DNA of 64,000 bases from Mycolicibacter kumamotonensis. GTDB lineage: Bacteria > Actinomycetota > Actinomycetes > Mycobacteriales > Mycobacteriaceae. Shown here piece after piece: positions 10,608 through 19,121 of the stretch. Both the position numbers and the translations under genes were made by a program. Location of the stretch: assembly GCF_002086285.1 (NCBI RefSeq), contig NZ_MVHU01000001.1, forward strand, positions 124,001-188,000, written 5' to 3'. Each line of letters opens with the position of its first letter. The stretch's first letter is position 1. The notes beneath the pieces are model-generated. The model searched no databases, was not told where the DNA came from, and saw only the letters and a list, made by a program, of their open reading frames with translations.

Positions 10608-11051
10608 TCAGCCGGCAGGGCGCGCCCGGACGTCGGAGGCGGTCAGCGCGTGGTCGCATTGATCGCAGCGCAGCACGTCCTGCGGATGCCCGCCGCAGTG
10701 GCGATGTTCCAGCAGCAGTGGGGGCCCGTCGGGTCCGGGGTAGTACCGGTCGCCCCACAGCATCAGCTGGGCGAGCACGGGCAGCAGCGCCCGCCCCTTC
10801 TCGGTGAGGTGGTATTCGAATCGCTCGGGCCGGCTCTGGTAGCACTCTCGGCGCAGTACACCCTCGTCGACCAGGTGCGTCAGCCGCGCGGTCAGCACGC
10901 TGCGGGTGATCCCCGTGCTGGCGCAGAGCTCGTCGAAGCGGTGCCGGCCCAAGAAGACGTCGCGAACCAGCAGCAGCGACCACCGCTGCCCGATGACCTC
11001 GAGGGCACGAGCCACGGAGCAGAGCTGGTCGGGATATTCGCGGTCAAGCAT
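10608..11051 (-). CDS. HxlR-family winged-helix transcriptional regulator
   Basis: Protein of 147 residues. The family signature is visible: CSVARALEVIGQRWSLLLVR, FDELCASTGI, LTARLTHLVDEGVL, then a wing and YHLTEKGRALLPVL. The C-terminal extension has three cysteines (RHCGG, LRCDQC), which might bind metal or sense redox. It is divergent from a methyltransferase gene with 54 bases between the starts and a palindrome in the gap, so autoregulation and control of the neighbour are likely. HxlR proteins usually bind as dimers. Confidence 0.9.
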   Translation of the reverse strand: MLDREYPDQLCSVARALEVIGQRWSLLLVRDVFLGRHRFDELCASTGITRSVLTARLTHLVDEGVLRRECYQSRPERFEYHLTEKGRALLPVLAQLMLWGDRYYPGPDGPPLLLEHRHCGGHPQDVLRCDQCDHALTASDVRARPAG

Positions 11052-11074
11052 GATGCGACCAGCATAGCCACCTG

Positions 11075-11095
11075 AGTTGCGTCATACGACCCACT
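11075..11095. promoter_or_regulatory. Palindrome between hxlR-type gene and methyltransferase
   Basis: The 21-base segment from AGTTGCG to CCCACT is an imperfect inverted repeat centred on TCATACGA; its reverse complement matches it at most positions (AGT/ACT ends and the GTC..GAC core). Its place between two divergent starts suits an operator for the HxlR-type protein. Assignment is by position and symmetry only. Confidence 0.5.
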
Positions 11096-11105
11096 TGGGG
11101 GTAGT

Positions 11106-11966
11106 GTGAGTCGCGTGATGCGACCCGCAGCCGGGACCGAGCCCCTCATCGCCGACGTGTCCGACACGGCACGCTGGATCGCCGCCTATCGGGCGGAGGA
11201 ATCCCGCCGCCCCGACGCGATGTTCGACGACCCGCTGGCCGATCGGCTCGCCGGGCAGCGCGGCCACGCCATCGCCGCGGCGGCCCCGCCGATCGGCTGG
11301 GCGCTGGTGGCCCGGACCAAGCTCATCGACGATCTGGTGCTCACGGCGATCGACGAGGGCTGCGACCGGGTGCTCAACTTGGCGGCCGGCCTGGACACCA
11401 GGCCCTACCGCCTGGACCTTCCGGCGGACTTGCAGTGGGTGGAGGCGGACCTCCCGGGACTGCTGGCCGACAAGGAGCAGGCGCTGCACGACCAGGAGCC
11501 CCGATGCCGGCTGGCCCGGTATGCGGTCGACCTCGCCGATCCCGCCGCCCGCGACGCCTTTCTCGATGACGCGCTGGCGGGCGCGGGCAAGGCCCTGGTG
11601 CTGACCGAGGGCTTGTTGATGTATCTCGACGACCACGATGTCGTGGCCCTGGCGCAATCCTTGAAGCGACCGCAGATCGCGTGGTGGCTGCTGGAATTCT
11701 GGGGTGCGGGACTGCGGAAATGGATGGACCGCAAGACCGCCGCCATCATGGCCAACGCACCGTTCAAGTTCGGAGCCGAGAACGGGCTCGCCTACTTCGA
11801 GCAGATCGGCTGGACGCCCCTCGAAGTTGAATCGATATTGTTGGCGGCCAACCGATTCCGTCGACTGCCATTCTGGTATCGGGTAGCCGCCCGGCTACCC
11901 CAGCCGGACCCGCGCAATCCGGGCAATGCGCGCTGGAGCGCTGTCACCCGCCTCACCGCCCGCTGA
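11106..11966 (+). CDS. SAM-dependent methyltransferase, LCMT-like mycobacterial family
   Basis: Protein of 286 residues of the expanded mycobacterial methyltransferase family related to leucine carboxyl methyltransferases. Visible marks are ARWIAAYRAEESRRPDAMF with DDPLADRLAG at the N-terminus, the SAM motif VLNLAAGLDTRPYRLDLP near residue 83, and VLTEGLLMYLDD. The physiological methyl acceptor is unknown. GTG 11106 is used; GTG 11115 and ATG 11118 are alternatives. Probably controlled by the divergent HxlR-type gene. Confidence 0.85.
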   Translation: MSRVMRPAAGTEPLIADVSDTARWIAAYRAEESRRPDAMFDDPLADRLAGQRGHAIAAAAPPIGWALVARTKLIDDLVLTAIDEGCDRVLNLAAGLDTRPYRLDLPADLQWVEADLPGLLADKEQALHDQEPRCRLARYAVDLADPAARDAFLDDALAGAGKALVLTEGLLMYLDDHDVVALAQSLKRPQIAWWLLEFWGAGLRKWMDRKTAAIMANAPFKFGAENGLAYFEQIGWTPLEVESILLAANRFRRLPFWYRVAARLPQPDPRNPGNARWSAVTRLTAR

Positions 11967-12040
11967 CGGTCCGGCCTTCCGCCGGCACTGCGCAGCGGAT
12001 CTGGCGTCCATAACACGGTCGGGCTTCTACACTTTTCCCC

Positions 12041-12859
12041 GTGGGATTCAGCGCGTCACATGCCCGCGACGTGGTGTTGCCGCTGGCACAGGCGGCCTAC
12101 ACCGTGATGGCCGGTGCTGCGCTGGCACTGCCGACGGGCTTCACCCAAACCGCCCTGATCGAAACCGATCCCGCCCACCTGGCCGCGCTGCCCGAGCGGC
12201 ACCCGGCGAAGGCGATGGCCAAGGACACCAACATCTTCGGACTGATGGGGCACGACACCGCCTCCGGCACCGTGTTCGTTTCCTTTCGCGGCAGCGCCGA
12301 TGTTGCCGACTGGATCGCCGATTTCGACTTCCTCCCGGCGCCGTACGCGCCGGTCGCGGCGTCCATGCGCGGGTCCCAGCTTCGCCCCTCCTCCGGCGAG
12401 CCTCGCTGGACCGCCGGGTTCGGACAGGTGCACGCGGGATTCCAGGACGTCTACGGCTGCGTCCGCCACAGCATCGCCGCCAACCTTCCCGCGGCGGCCC
12501 GCGGCTGCCAGACCATCCTGATCACCGGGCACAGCCTGGGTGCCGCGCTGGCGGTTCTGGCGGCACCGGACATCGCCCGCACCGTGCTCGACGGGCGCAC
12601 CATCGAGCCGCGGGTGACGACGTTCGGCGGACCGCGGACCGGCCTGCCCGACTTCGCCGCCGCGTTCAATGCCGCGATCGAATGCTGCTATCGGGTAGTG
12701 AATTTCCTCGACATCGTGCCGCTGGTACCGCCGTCACCGTATGTGCACGTGGGCGCCGAGATCGCCGTGGACAGCGGCGGGGCCATCGATATCGGCTGGC
12801 GACACAGCCTGGCCGGCTATCACGCCGGCCTCTCGGCACTGCTGGCGGCGCAACAATGA
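12041..12859 (+). CDS. Class 3 lipase (alpha/beta hydrolase)
   Basis: Protein of 272 residues starting at GTG. The nucleophile elbow GHSLGAAL is near residue 167, preceded by VFVSFRGSAD and HAGFQDVY, and followed by TFGGPRTG and VVNFLDIVPLVP, the class 3 lipase order with Asp in the last motif and a late catalytic His (WRHSLAGYH). No classical signal peptide is present. Residues of about 108-128 are encoded by a dispersed DNA repeat and lie just before HAGF. The stop overlaps the ATG of the next gene (ATGA), so the two are translationally coupled. Confidence 0.85.
   Translation: MGFSASHARDVVLPLAQAAYTVMAGAALALPTGFTQTALIETDPAHLAALPERHPAKAMAKDTNIFGLMGHDTASGTVFVSFRGSADVADWIADFDFLPAPYAPVAASMRGSQLRPSSGEPRWTAGFGQVHAGFQDVYGCVRHSIAANLPAAARGCQTILITGHSLGAALAVLAAPDIARTVLDGRTIEPRVTTFGGPRTGLPDFAAAFNAAIECCYRVVNFLDIVPLVPPSPYVHVGAEIAVDSGGAIDIGWRHSLAGYHAGLSALLAAQQ
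12361..12425 (+). repeat. Dispersed 65-base repeat, copy 1 (inside lipase gene)
   Basis: Matches 36181-36245 at 55 of 65 positions by eye, with a core GGTCCCAGCTTCG and GAGCCTCGCTG. The element has partial inverted symmetry (GCTTCG near one end, CGCTGRA near the other). Here it is read in frame as part of the lipase; the other copy is intergenic. Confidence 0.8.
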
Positions 12860-14310
12860 GCCGGACGCGGCGAGTGCCGGTCGGCCTCGCGCTGGTGGTC
12901 GCCACCGCTCTCGCCGCGGTCGGCCCGGCGGCGCCCACGGCTTCGGCGAGTCCCGCGGTGCACCTCACCGGGTCGGCAGACGGCTTGGGAGGCGGCACGG
13001 CGCTGATCATGGGCGGCAGCGGCAATCCGCTGCCGGCACCGACCTACGTCGACGCCGCCGACATCCTCTACCTACAACCGCACGGGTTCACCGGCACACC
13101 GCAAGCGCTGTTCACCCCGGAGGGCTTCTACCCGACGACCGGCGTCAAGAGCCTGCCCGCCTTCGTCTCGGAAACCCAGGGCGCGCAGATACTCAGTGAG
13201 ACGGTCAGCCGCCTGGTCGCCGGCGGAGGTGTGGACGCGGTGAATCCGGTGGTGGTTTTCGGCTATTCGCAAAGCTCCGCGCTGTCCTCGCTGGCGATGA
13301 GTCGGCTCGCCGAACAGGGTGTGCCGGCCGAGGATGTGCACTTCGTGCTGGTCGGCGACACCGCCGCCCCCAACGGCGGGTTGCTGGAGCGCTTCGATTT
13401 CCCGGTCGGGTCGAATCCGTCCATCCCGAGCCTGGGCATCACGTTCGGCTACCCCACCCCGGACCTCTACCCCACCGATGTCTACACACTCGAATACGAC
13501 GGTTTCGCCGACTTCCCCCAATACCCCCTCAACCCGTTCGCCGTCTTGAACGCCCTGGCGGGTCTGGTTCTCGAGCACTTCACCTACCTGGGTCTTCAGC
13601 CCGATCAGATCGCCGGCGCCATCCCGCTGCAGACGGCCGCCGATTCGCTGACCCACTACTACATGATTCCGCAGGAGCATCTGCCGCTGCTGGATCTGGT
13701 GCGCTTCCTACCGTTCATCGGTAATCCGCTGGCGGATCTGGTGGAACCGGACTTGAAGATCTTGGTCAACCTCGGCTACGGCAGCATCACCGAGGGCTGG
13801 AGCCAGGGTCCCGCGGACGTTCAAACCCCGTTCGGACTGTTTCCGACCGATCTGGACTGGGCCGAGGTCTGGCACGCCCTGGCGAGAGGAATTCCGGAGG
13901 GCATCCTCGCCGCCGCCAGGGACCTGCTCGACCCGGAAAACTACGACGTGTTCGCGACCATCGCCGAGAATCCGGTGACCGGTCCACTGCTGCGGTCGGC
14001 GTACGCGGTCGGCGACCTGACCGTCAACCCGGCCATTTTTCTCGACGATCCGAATGCCGCGACGCTTACCGAGGTGCTCAACGCCTTAAACCTCGGATCC
14101 TCGGATGCGGCCCCGGACCCGCTGGCCCAGCTGCTTCCGATCGCCGACGTGCTCACCGCGTTGACCATCTCCCTGCCGGCCTACGACGTGGCGGTATTCC
14201 TTGATCGGCTCGAGGCGGGCAACCTCATCGAGGCGATCGGCCTTCCGCTTGCTGCCAACATGGCGCTGATCCCGATCGCGATCGGGCTCGGTCTGGGTGT
14301 CGGCCTCTAG
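12856..14310 (+). CDS. Secreted PE-PPE-domain alpha/beta hydrolase
   Basis: Protein of 484 residues with a signal peptide (hydrophobic core GLALVVATALAAVGPAA, cleavage around ASA). The body matches the PE-PPE hydrolase domain found at the C-terminus of some PE and PPE proteins: ALIMGGSGNPLP, a GYSQSS nucleophile elbow (Ser near residue 138), and FGYPTPDLYPTD. It lacks a PE or PPE head. The C-terminus is hydrophobic (ANMALIPIAIGLGLGVGL), which may hold it in the envelope. ATG 12856 overlaps the lipase stop. An esterase role on envelope lipids is likely but not shown. Confidence 0.85.
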   Translation: MSRTRRVPVGLALVVATALAAVGPAAPTASASPAVHLTGSADGLGGGTALIMGGSGNPLPAPTYVDAADILYLQPHGFTGTPQALFTPEGFYPTTGVKSLPAFVSETQGAQILSETVSRLVAGGGVDAVNPVVVFGYSQSSALSSLAMSRLAEQGVPAEDVHFVLVGDTAAPNGGLLERFDFPVGSNPSIPSLGITFGYPTPDLYPTDVYTLEYDGFADFPQYPLNPFAVLNALAGLVLEHFTYLGLQPDQIAGAIPLQTAADSLTHYYMIPQEHLPLLDLVRFLPFIGNPLADLVEPDLKILVNLGYGSITEGWSQGPADVQTPFGLFPTDLDWAEVWHALARGIPEGILAAARDLLDPENYDVFATIAENPVTGPLLRSAYAVGDLTVNPAIFLDDPNAATLTEVLNALNLGSSDAAPDPLAQLLPIADVLTALTISLPAYDVAVFLDRLEAGNLIEAIGLPLAANMALIPIAIGLGLGVGL

Positions 14311-14786
14311 CGCGCCTCCCGGCACTCCCAGCAATCGGGCATCAGCCCGGTTTCGATGAAGTCCATCAGCTCCGCCGCCTGATCCGGTTCCAGCGCGGTG
14401 TCGGCCGCGCGGTAGATGACCTGTTCCTCTTTGGAGTTGTGCACCGCGAGCTGGTCGAGCAGTAAGCGGCAGAGCGCGCCCATCCGCTCGGTGTCACCGC
14501 CGGCCACCAGTCCGGCCAGCGCGTCCATGGTGCGCCAGATCTCGCCGTGCTCGGTCATCATCACCGCGATCGGCATCTCCATGCCGGCGTGCCGGATCGG
14601 CGGAAACAGGATGCGTTCCTCGAGGTAGATGTGGCGGCGCAGGTCCTCCAGAGCTGCATTCAGCGCCTCGGCGTCCACCCGGCCGCCGATCAGTCCGGTC
14701 AGGAATCCCTCGAGACCGGCATCGACCTCGTGATGCTCACGCTCCAGGACAGCAGACGGGGGCATGTCGGGTTTCTCGGCGGCCAC
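14307..14786 (-). CDS. Hemerythrin-domain protein
   Basis: Protein of 159 residues. Iron ligands of a hemerythrin four-helix bundle are visible: LEREHHEVD, RRHIYLEERILFPPI, MMTEHGEIW and AVHNSKEEQVIY (H, HxxxE, H, HxxxE pattern). Such proteins bind O2 or NO, or repair/sense iron under stress. The sister gene 18 bases upstream is about half identical, so this is a tandem pair. The 3' end overlaps the convergent hydrolase gene by 4 bases. The C-terminus has a CWEC motif absent from the sister. Confidence 0.88.
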   Translation of the reverse strand: MAAEKPDMPPSAVLEREHHEVDAGLEGFLTGLIGGRVDAEALNAALEDLRRHIYLEERILFPPIRHAGMEMPIAVMMTEHGEIWRTMDALAGLVAGGDTERMGALCRLLLDQLAVHNSKEEQVIYRAADTALEPDQAAELMDFIETGLMPDCWECREAR

Positions 14787-14804
14787 GGTGTTCTCCCATC
14801 CATC

Positions 14805-15284
14805 TCACACGGCGGCTTTTGCGCAGACCCAGCCGTCGGGCATCCGGCCCGCTTCGATGAACTCGGCCAGTTCGGCAGCCTGCTCCGGAGGCAGTCCGGT
14901 ATCGGCGGCCGGATAGATCACCGGTTCCTCCACCTTGTTGTGTTCGGCCAGCAGTGCCGAAAGCCGTTGGCACACTTCCCGCAACGTGTCGCGGTCGCCC
15001 TCGCCCGGGCCGGCGAGCACCTTGTCGAGTTCGTCCATGGTGCGCCAGATCTCGCCGTGGCCGCGGATCATCCCGAACACCGCCATCATGTGGGCGCCCT
15101 TGCTGATCGGCGGGAACAGCAGCTGTTCCTCCAGATAGATGTGACGCCGCAGCACCGCCAGGGTGTGACGGAGGGCGTCGGCGTCCATGCCGCCGGCGTC
15201 CAGCTTATCCAGGAAGGCTCCGATGCCGGCGTCGATCTCCTGGTGCTCGCGTTCCAGTGCCGCCGAGAGGTTTTCGTCAGACAT
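14805..15284 (-). CDS. Hemerythrin-domain protein (tandem paralogue)
   Basis: Protein of 159 residues with the same ligand order as its downstream paralogue: LEREHQEID, RRHIYLEEQLLFPPI, MIRGHGEIW and AEHNKVEEPVIY. The shared LPPEQAAELAEFIEAG tail fits the mycobacterial hemerythrin-like family. It lies 17 bases after the OsmC gene and 18 before the next hemerythrin, so the three form an operon whose theme is oxidative or nitrosative stress (inference from content). Confidence 0.88.
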   Translation of the reverse strand: MSDENLSAALEREHQEIDAGIGAFLDKLDAGGMDADALRHTLAVLRRHIYLEEQLLFPPISKGAHMMAVFGMIRGHGEIWRTMDELDKVLAGPGEGDRDTLREVCQRLSALLAEHNKVEEPVIYPAADTGLPPEQAAELAEFIEAGRMPDGWVCAKAAV

Positions 15285-15301
15285 GTTGCTGGCCCCTCCG
15301 T

Positions 15302-15742
15302 TCAGACCAGCGCGGCGTCGAGGCTGATCTCAGCCCCGGCGAACAGTCGCGACACCGGGCACAGCGCGGCGGCGTCGTTGACGACCCGGGCGAAGTCGGC
15401 GTCGTCCAGACCGGCCACCCTCGCACGGATGGTCAGCTTCGACGTGGTGATGGTGGGCAGCCCGTCAACCTCCTCGAGGGTGACCGTCGAGCTGACGTCG
15501 AGCTGCTGCGGCGGGGTCGTGTTCTCACCGAGCTTGAGCGACAACGCCATTGCGAAACACGAGGAGTGCGCGGCGGCGGCCAGTTCTTCCGGGCTGGTCT
15601 TACCGCCGGGCTGCTCGGTGCGGGCCGCCCAGGTCACCGGAAGTCCGTCGAGAGCACCGCTGCTGCCCTGGCCCAAGGTGCCCGCCCCGGAGGCCAGCGG
15701 CCCCTCCCAGGTGGTCTGAACGGTGCGATCCGCGATGCTCAT
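15302..15742 (-). CDS. OsmC-family peroxiredoxin
   Basis: Thiol peroxidase of 146 residues acting on organic hydroperoxides. The peroxidatic cysteine is in AAHSSCFAMAL (near residue 62) and the resolving cysteine in DAAALCPVSR (near residue 127), with PEELAAAAH in front of the first. The GALDGLPVTWAAR start and length fit OsmC rather than Ohr. An AGAGGAGG ribosome binding site precedes the ATG. First gene of an operon with two hemerythrin genes. A palindrome upstream suggests a dedicated repressor or activator. Confidence 0.92.
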   Translation of the reverse strand: MSIADRTVQTTWEGPLASGAGTLGQGSSGALDGLPVTWAARTEQPGGKTSPEELAAAAHSSCFAMALSLKLGENTTPPQQLDVSSTVTLEEVDGLPTITTSKLTIRARVAGLDDADFARVVNDAAALCPVSRLFAGAEISLDAALV

Positions 15743-15813
15743 CCGCCGCCTCCTCTACCGGTGCGGACGCCGCCTGAGACAATCCGGAACCCGCACAGTA
15801 TTTTTTACAACCA

Positions 15814-15835
15814 GGACTTGTTTAAATGCTAGTCC
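15814..15835. promoter_or_regulatory. Palindromic operator-like site upstream of the OsmC gene
   Basis: GGACTTG and its near-mirror CTAGTCC flank an AT-rich centre (TTTAAA); the 22-base site is a good inverted repeat about 70 bases upstream of the OsmC start. The neighbouring minus-strand sequence TTGTAAAAAATACTG is unusually AT-rich for this window and probably contains the promoter. It resembles a TetR-type operator in form; no regulator gene is adjacent. Confidence 0.5.
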
Positions 15836-15873
15836 ATGGGGCGGCGTCCTGGCCAGAGCCGGCCGGCACCAAC

Positions 15874-18800
15874 TCAGCGGTCGTTCTCGTCCTCCGGCAG
15901 CTGAACAGCGGCCAGCACCTCGGTGGTGTGATCCTCGACGGGCGTGGGAGGCAGGCCGGACAGTTCCGGGAACGCCGTGGCCACCATGTCCTCGAACGTC
16001 CGGTCGGGCGCATCGGCCGGCTCCGCGGTCGCCGAGACCACCTCGTCGGGCGCCTCGGCGGCACCGGGGTCGTCCACGGCCTCGGCATCGGGGCCGGCGT
16101 CGGCGGCGCCGGTAGCCCCCGCATCCTCGCCCTCGGCCGCGTCGTCGGTGACGGTGCCGGTGTCCTCGCCGTCGTCCGCGTCGTCGGTGGCGGTGTCCTC
16201 GGCCGCGATGACCGGTAGTGCCCCGGGCGTCGCGCGCGCCGGATGCTCACGCACGTTCAGCGGCCACCAGAACCACCTGCCCAGCAGCGCAGCCATGGAC
16301 GGCATCATGAAGGAGCGCACGATCAAGGTGTCGAACAGCAGACCCAGTCCGATCGTGGTACCCACCTGGCCCACCACCCGCAGGTCGCTGACCAGCATTG
16401 ACGCCATGGTGAAGGCGAACACCAACCCGGCGGCCGTGACGACCTTGCCGGTACCGCCCATGGTCCGGATGATGCCGGTCTTGATCCCGGCGCCGAGTTC
16501 CTCCTTGAACCGGGCGACCAGCAACAGGTTGTAGTCACAGCCCACCGCCAGCAGGATGATCACCGACATCACCATCACCAGCCAGTGCAGGTGGATGCCG
16601 AAGATGTACTGCCACACCAAAACCGACAGCCCTACCGAGGCCCCCAACGAGGCCAGCACCGTCCCGACGATCACCAGCGAGGCGACGAAGCTGCGGGTGA
16701 TCAGCAGCATGATGATGAAAATGATTGCCAGCGAAGTGATCCCGGCGATCAGCAGGTCGTAGTCGGCGATCCCCTGCAGGTCGTTGAAGAGTGCGGCGGT
16801 GCCGGCCACATAAACCTTGGCCGTCGACAGCGGTGTCCCCTTGAGGGATTCGGTGGCGGCCTTCTTGATCGTGTTCACCCGCGCCATGCCCTCCGGAGTC
16901 GCCGGATAGCCGTCGTGGGTGATGAAGAAGCGCGCCGCGTGGCCGTCCGGTGAGAGGAACAGCTGGATCACGCGTTTGAAGTCCGGGTTGTCGAAGGCCT
17001 CCCGTGGCAGGTAGAACGAGTCGTCGCTCTTGGCCGCGTCGAAGTCCTGGCCCATCGCGGCCGAGTCCCCGCCGACCTCCTCGACCTGCGCGATCATCCC
17101 GGACATGGTGCTGTGCAGGGTCAACATCATGGTCTGCAGGCTGCGCAGCGCGGCGATCTGCGCCGGCATCATCTCCAGCAGCTGCGGCGTCACCACGTCG
17201 ACGTTGCTCATCACCGGCGCCAGCTCGTTGAGCTTGTCGGTGAGCTGGGTGGCGCCGTCCATCGAGGCGTAGGCCGACCGCAGTGACAGGCAGGTCGGGT
17301 CCCCGCGGCAGTCGTTCGTGTCGACCGTTTCGCGCAGCAATTTGGAGTTCTGGTTGAAATCGGCCATGTGGTGGCGCATCTGCTGAGCCAGATCCATCGC
17401 CTCTTGCGAAACGCCGGTCGCTTCATGGGTATTGGTGCCCAGTTGCTGCATGAGCCCGTACATCCGTTGCAGCGACGCGATCGTGCCCTCGAGATCATCG
17501 GCCTGCTTGCGCATGTCGGAGACCCGGTTTTTCATGAAGTCGAGGTTCTGCATCTGCCCGGCGCTTTGCATGCTGAGCAGGAACGGGATCGAGGTGTGCC
17601 CGAGCGGGGTGCCCTCCGGCCTGGTAACCCCTTGCACCAGGGCGACACCCTCGACGGCGAAGACGCTCTTCGCCAGCTTGTTGAGCACCAGGAAATCCGC
17701 CGAGTTGCGCATGTCGTGATCGGATTCGACCAGCAACACCTCCGGCAGCAACCGCGATTCCGGGAAGTGGCGCGACGCGGCCGCCCAACCGAGGTTGGCC
17801 GGGGTGTCCGACGGAATGAACGACGGGTCCTTGTAGCTGACCCGGTAGCCGGGCAGCGCCAACAGACCGATGAGCGCGACCGCGCTGGCCGCCACGAAGA
17901 TCGGGCCGGGCCAGCGCACGATCGCCGTACCCACCTTGCGCCAGCCGCGATCGGACATCTTGCGCCGCGGTTCCAGCAGGCCGTAGCGGCTGGCCACGGT
18001 CAGCACCGCCGGGACCAGCGTCAGCGCGATCGCCACGGCGACCAGCATGCCGACCGCGCACGGGATACCCATGGTCTGGAACACCGGCAACCGGGTGAAG
18101 CTCAGGCAGAACGTGGCGCCGGCGATCGTCAACCCGGAGGCCAGCACCACATGGGCGACCCCGCGGTAGGTGGTGAAATACGCCGTTTCGGGGTCCTCGC
18201 CGGCGTGCCGGGCCTCGTGGTAGCGGCCGATGAAGAAGATGCCGTAGTCGGTGCCGGCGGCGATCGCCAACGTCACCAGGATGTTGATCGCGAAGGTGGA
18301 CAGTCCGATCCACCCGTTGTGGCCTAAGAAAGCGACGATTCCACGGGCCGCCGCCAGTTCGATACCCACGACCGCCAACAGCAGCGCGACCGTGCTGAAC
18401 GAGCGATACAACAGCAGCAGCATCAGCGAGATCACCGACACGGTCGCCACCAGGATCTTCAGCACCGCGCGGTCGCCGCTGGTGTTCATGTCGGTGACCA
18501 TCGGCGCGGGGCCGGTCACATAGGCCCGCACTCCCGGCGGCGCGGGTGTGCGGTGCACGATGTCGCGGACGGCCTCGACCGAATCGTTGGCCAGGGCTTC
18601 GCCCTGGTTGCCGGCGAGGTTCAGCTGGACCAGCGCCGCCTTGCCGTCGGCGCTCTGGGCTCCGCCCGCGGTAAGCGGGTCGCCCCAGAAGTCCTGGATG
18701 TGCTGGATGTGCTTGGTGTCCGCGTTGAGCTGGGCGATCAGCTCGTTGTAGTAGTGATGGGCGGCGTCGCCGAGGGGCTCCTCCCCCTCGATGACGATCA

Positions 18801-19062
18801 TCGCCGCGCTGTCGGTGTCGGATTCGGCGAAGTCGTGTCCCAGCCGCGCCATCGCCTGAATCGACGGCGCATCCTTGGCGCTCAGCGACACCGGATGGTC
18901 CTTGGCGACCTGCTCCAGCGGTGGGACGGCGAGGCTCACCAGAAGCGTGATCGCCACCCAGCCGAGGATGATCGGCAGTGCAAACTTGCGGACCAACCCT
19001 GCCGCAGACAGCCGGCTAAGGCTCAGGTGGTGCGTTTTCGTCACTTTTGCAAAGCCCCTCAC
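15874..19062 (-). CDS. MmpL-family RND lipid transporter
   Basis: Inner membrane transporter of 1062 residues. It has the RND order: one N-terminal membrane helix, a periplasmic loop, five helices (about 205-390, including [14 protein letters not shown]), a helix near 410, a long second loop with a coiled-coil-like part (about 560-730), and five more helices with [16 protein letters not shown]. The Asp-Tyr pairs in TDYG and CDYN match the proton-relay residues of MmpL proteins. A strongly acidic tail of about 110 residues ends the protein. GTG 19062 has a GGGGGAG ribosome binding site. No mmpS is next to it. The cargo is unknown; a lipid made by neighbouring genes is plausible. Confidence 0.93.
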   Translation of the reverse strand: MRGFAKVTKTHHLSLSRLSAAGLVRKFALPIILGWVAITLLVSLAVPPLEQVAKDHPVSLSAKDAPSIQAMARLGHDFAESDTDSAAMIVIEGEEPLGDAAHHYYNELIAQLNADTKHIQHIQDFWGDPLTAGGAQSADGKAALVQLNLAGNQGEALANDSVEAVRDIVHRTPAPPGVRAYVTGPAPMVTDMNTSGDRAVLKILVATVSVISLMLLLLYRSFSTVALLLAVVGIELAAARGIVAFLGHNGWIGLSTFAINILVTLAIAAGTDYGIFFIGRYHEARHAGEDPETAYFTTYRGVAHVVLASGLTIAGATFCLSFTRLPVFQTMGIPCAVGMLVAVAIALTLVPAVLTVASRYGLLEPRRKMSDRGWRKVGTAIVRWPGPIFVAASAVALIGLLALPGYRVSYKDPSFIPSDTPANLGWAAASRHFPESRLLPEVLLVESDHDMRNSADFLVLNKLAKSVFAVEGVALVQGVTRPEGTPLGHTSIPFLLSMQSAGQMQNLDFMKNRVSDMRKQADDLEGTIASLQRMYGLMQQLGTNTHEATGVSQEAMDLAQQMRHHMADFNQNSKLLRETVDTNDCRGDPTCLSLRSAYASMDGATQLTDKLNELAPVMSNVDVVTPQLLEMMPAQIAALRSLQTMMLTLHSTMSGMIAQVEEVGGDSAAMGQDFDAAKSDDSFYLPREAFDNPDFKRVIQLFLSPDGHAARFFITHDGYPATPEGMARVNTIKKAATESLKGTPLSTAKVYVAGTAALFNDLQGIADYDLLIAGITSLAIIFIIMLLITRSFVASLVIVGTVLASLGASVGLSVLVWQYIFGIHLHWLVMVMSVIILLAVGCDYNLLLVARFKEELGAGIKTGIIRTMGGTGKVVTAAGLVFAFTMASMLVSDLRVVGQVGTTIGLGLLFDTLIVRSFMMPSMAALLGRWFWWPLNVREHPARATPGALPVIAAEDTATDDADDGEDTGTVTDDAAEGEDAGATGAADAGPDAEAVDDPGAAEAPDEVVSATAEPADAPDRTFEDMVATAFPELSGLPPTPVEDHTTEVLAAVQLPEDENDR

Positions 19063-19121
19063 CAGACGATCTCCCCCAAGCGATCACTGTAACCCCCAGT
19101 TCAGGGCCGCGGCATCGGAAG

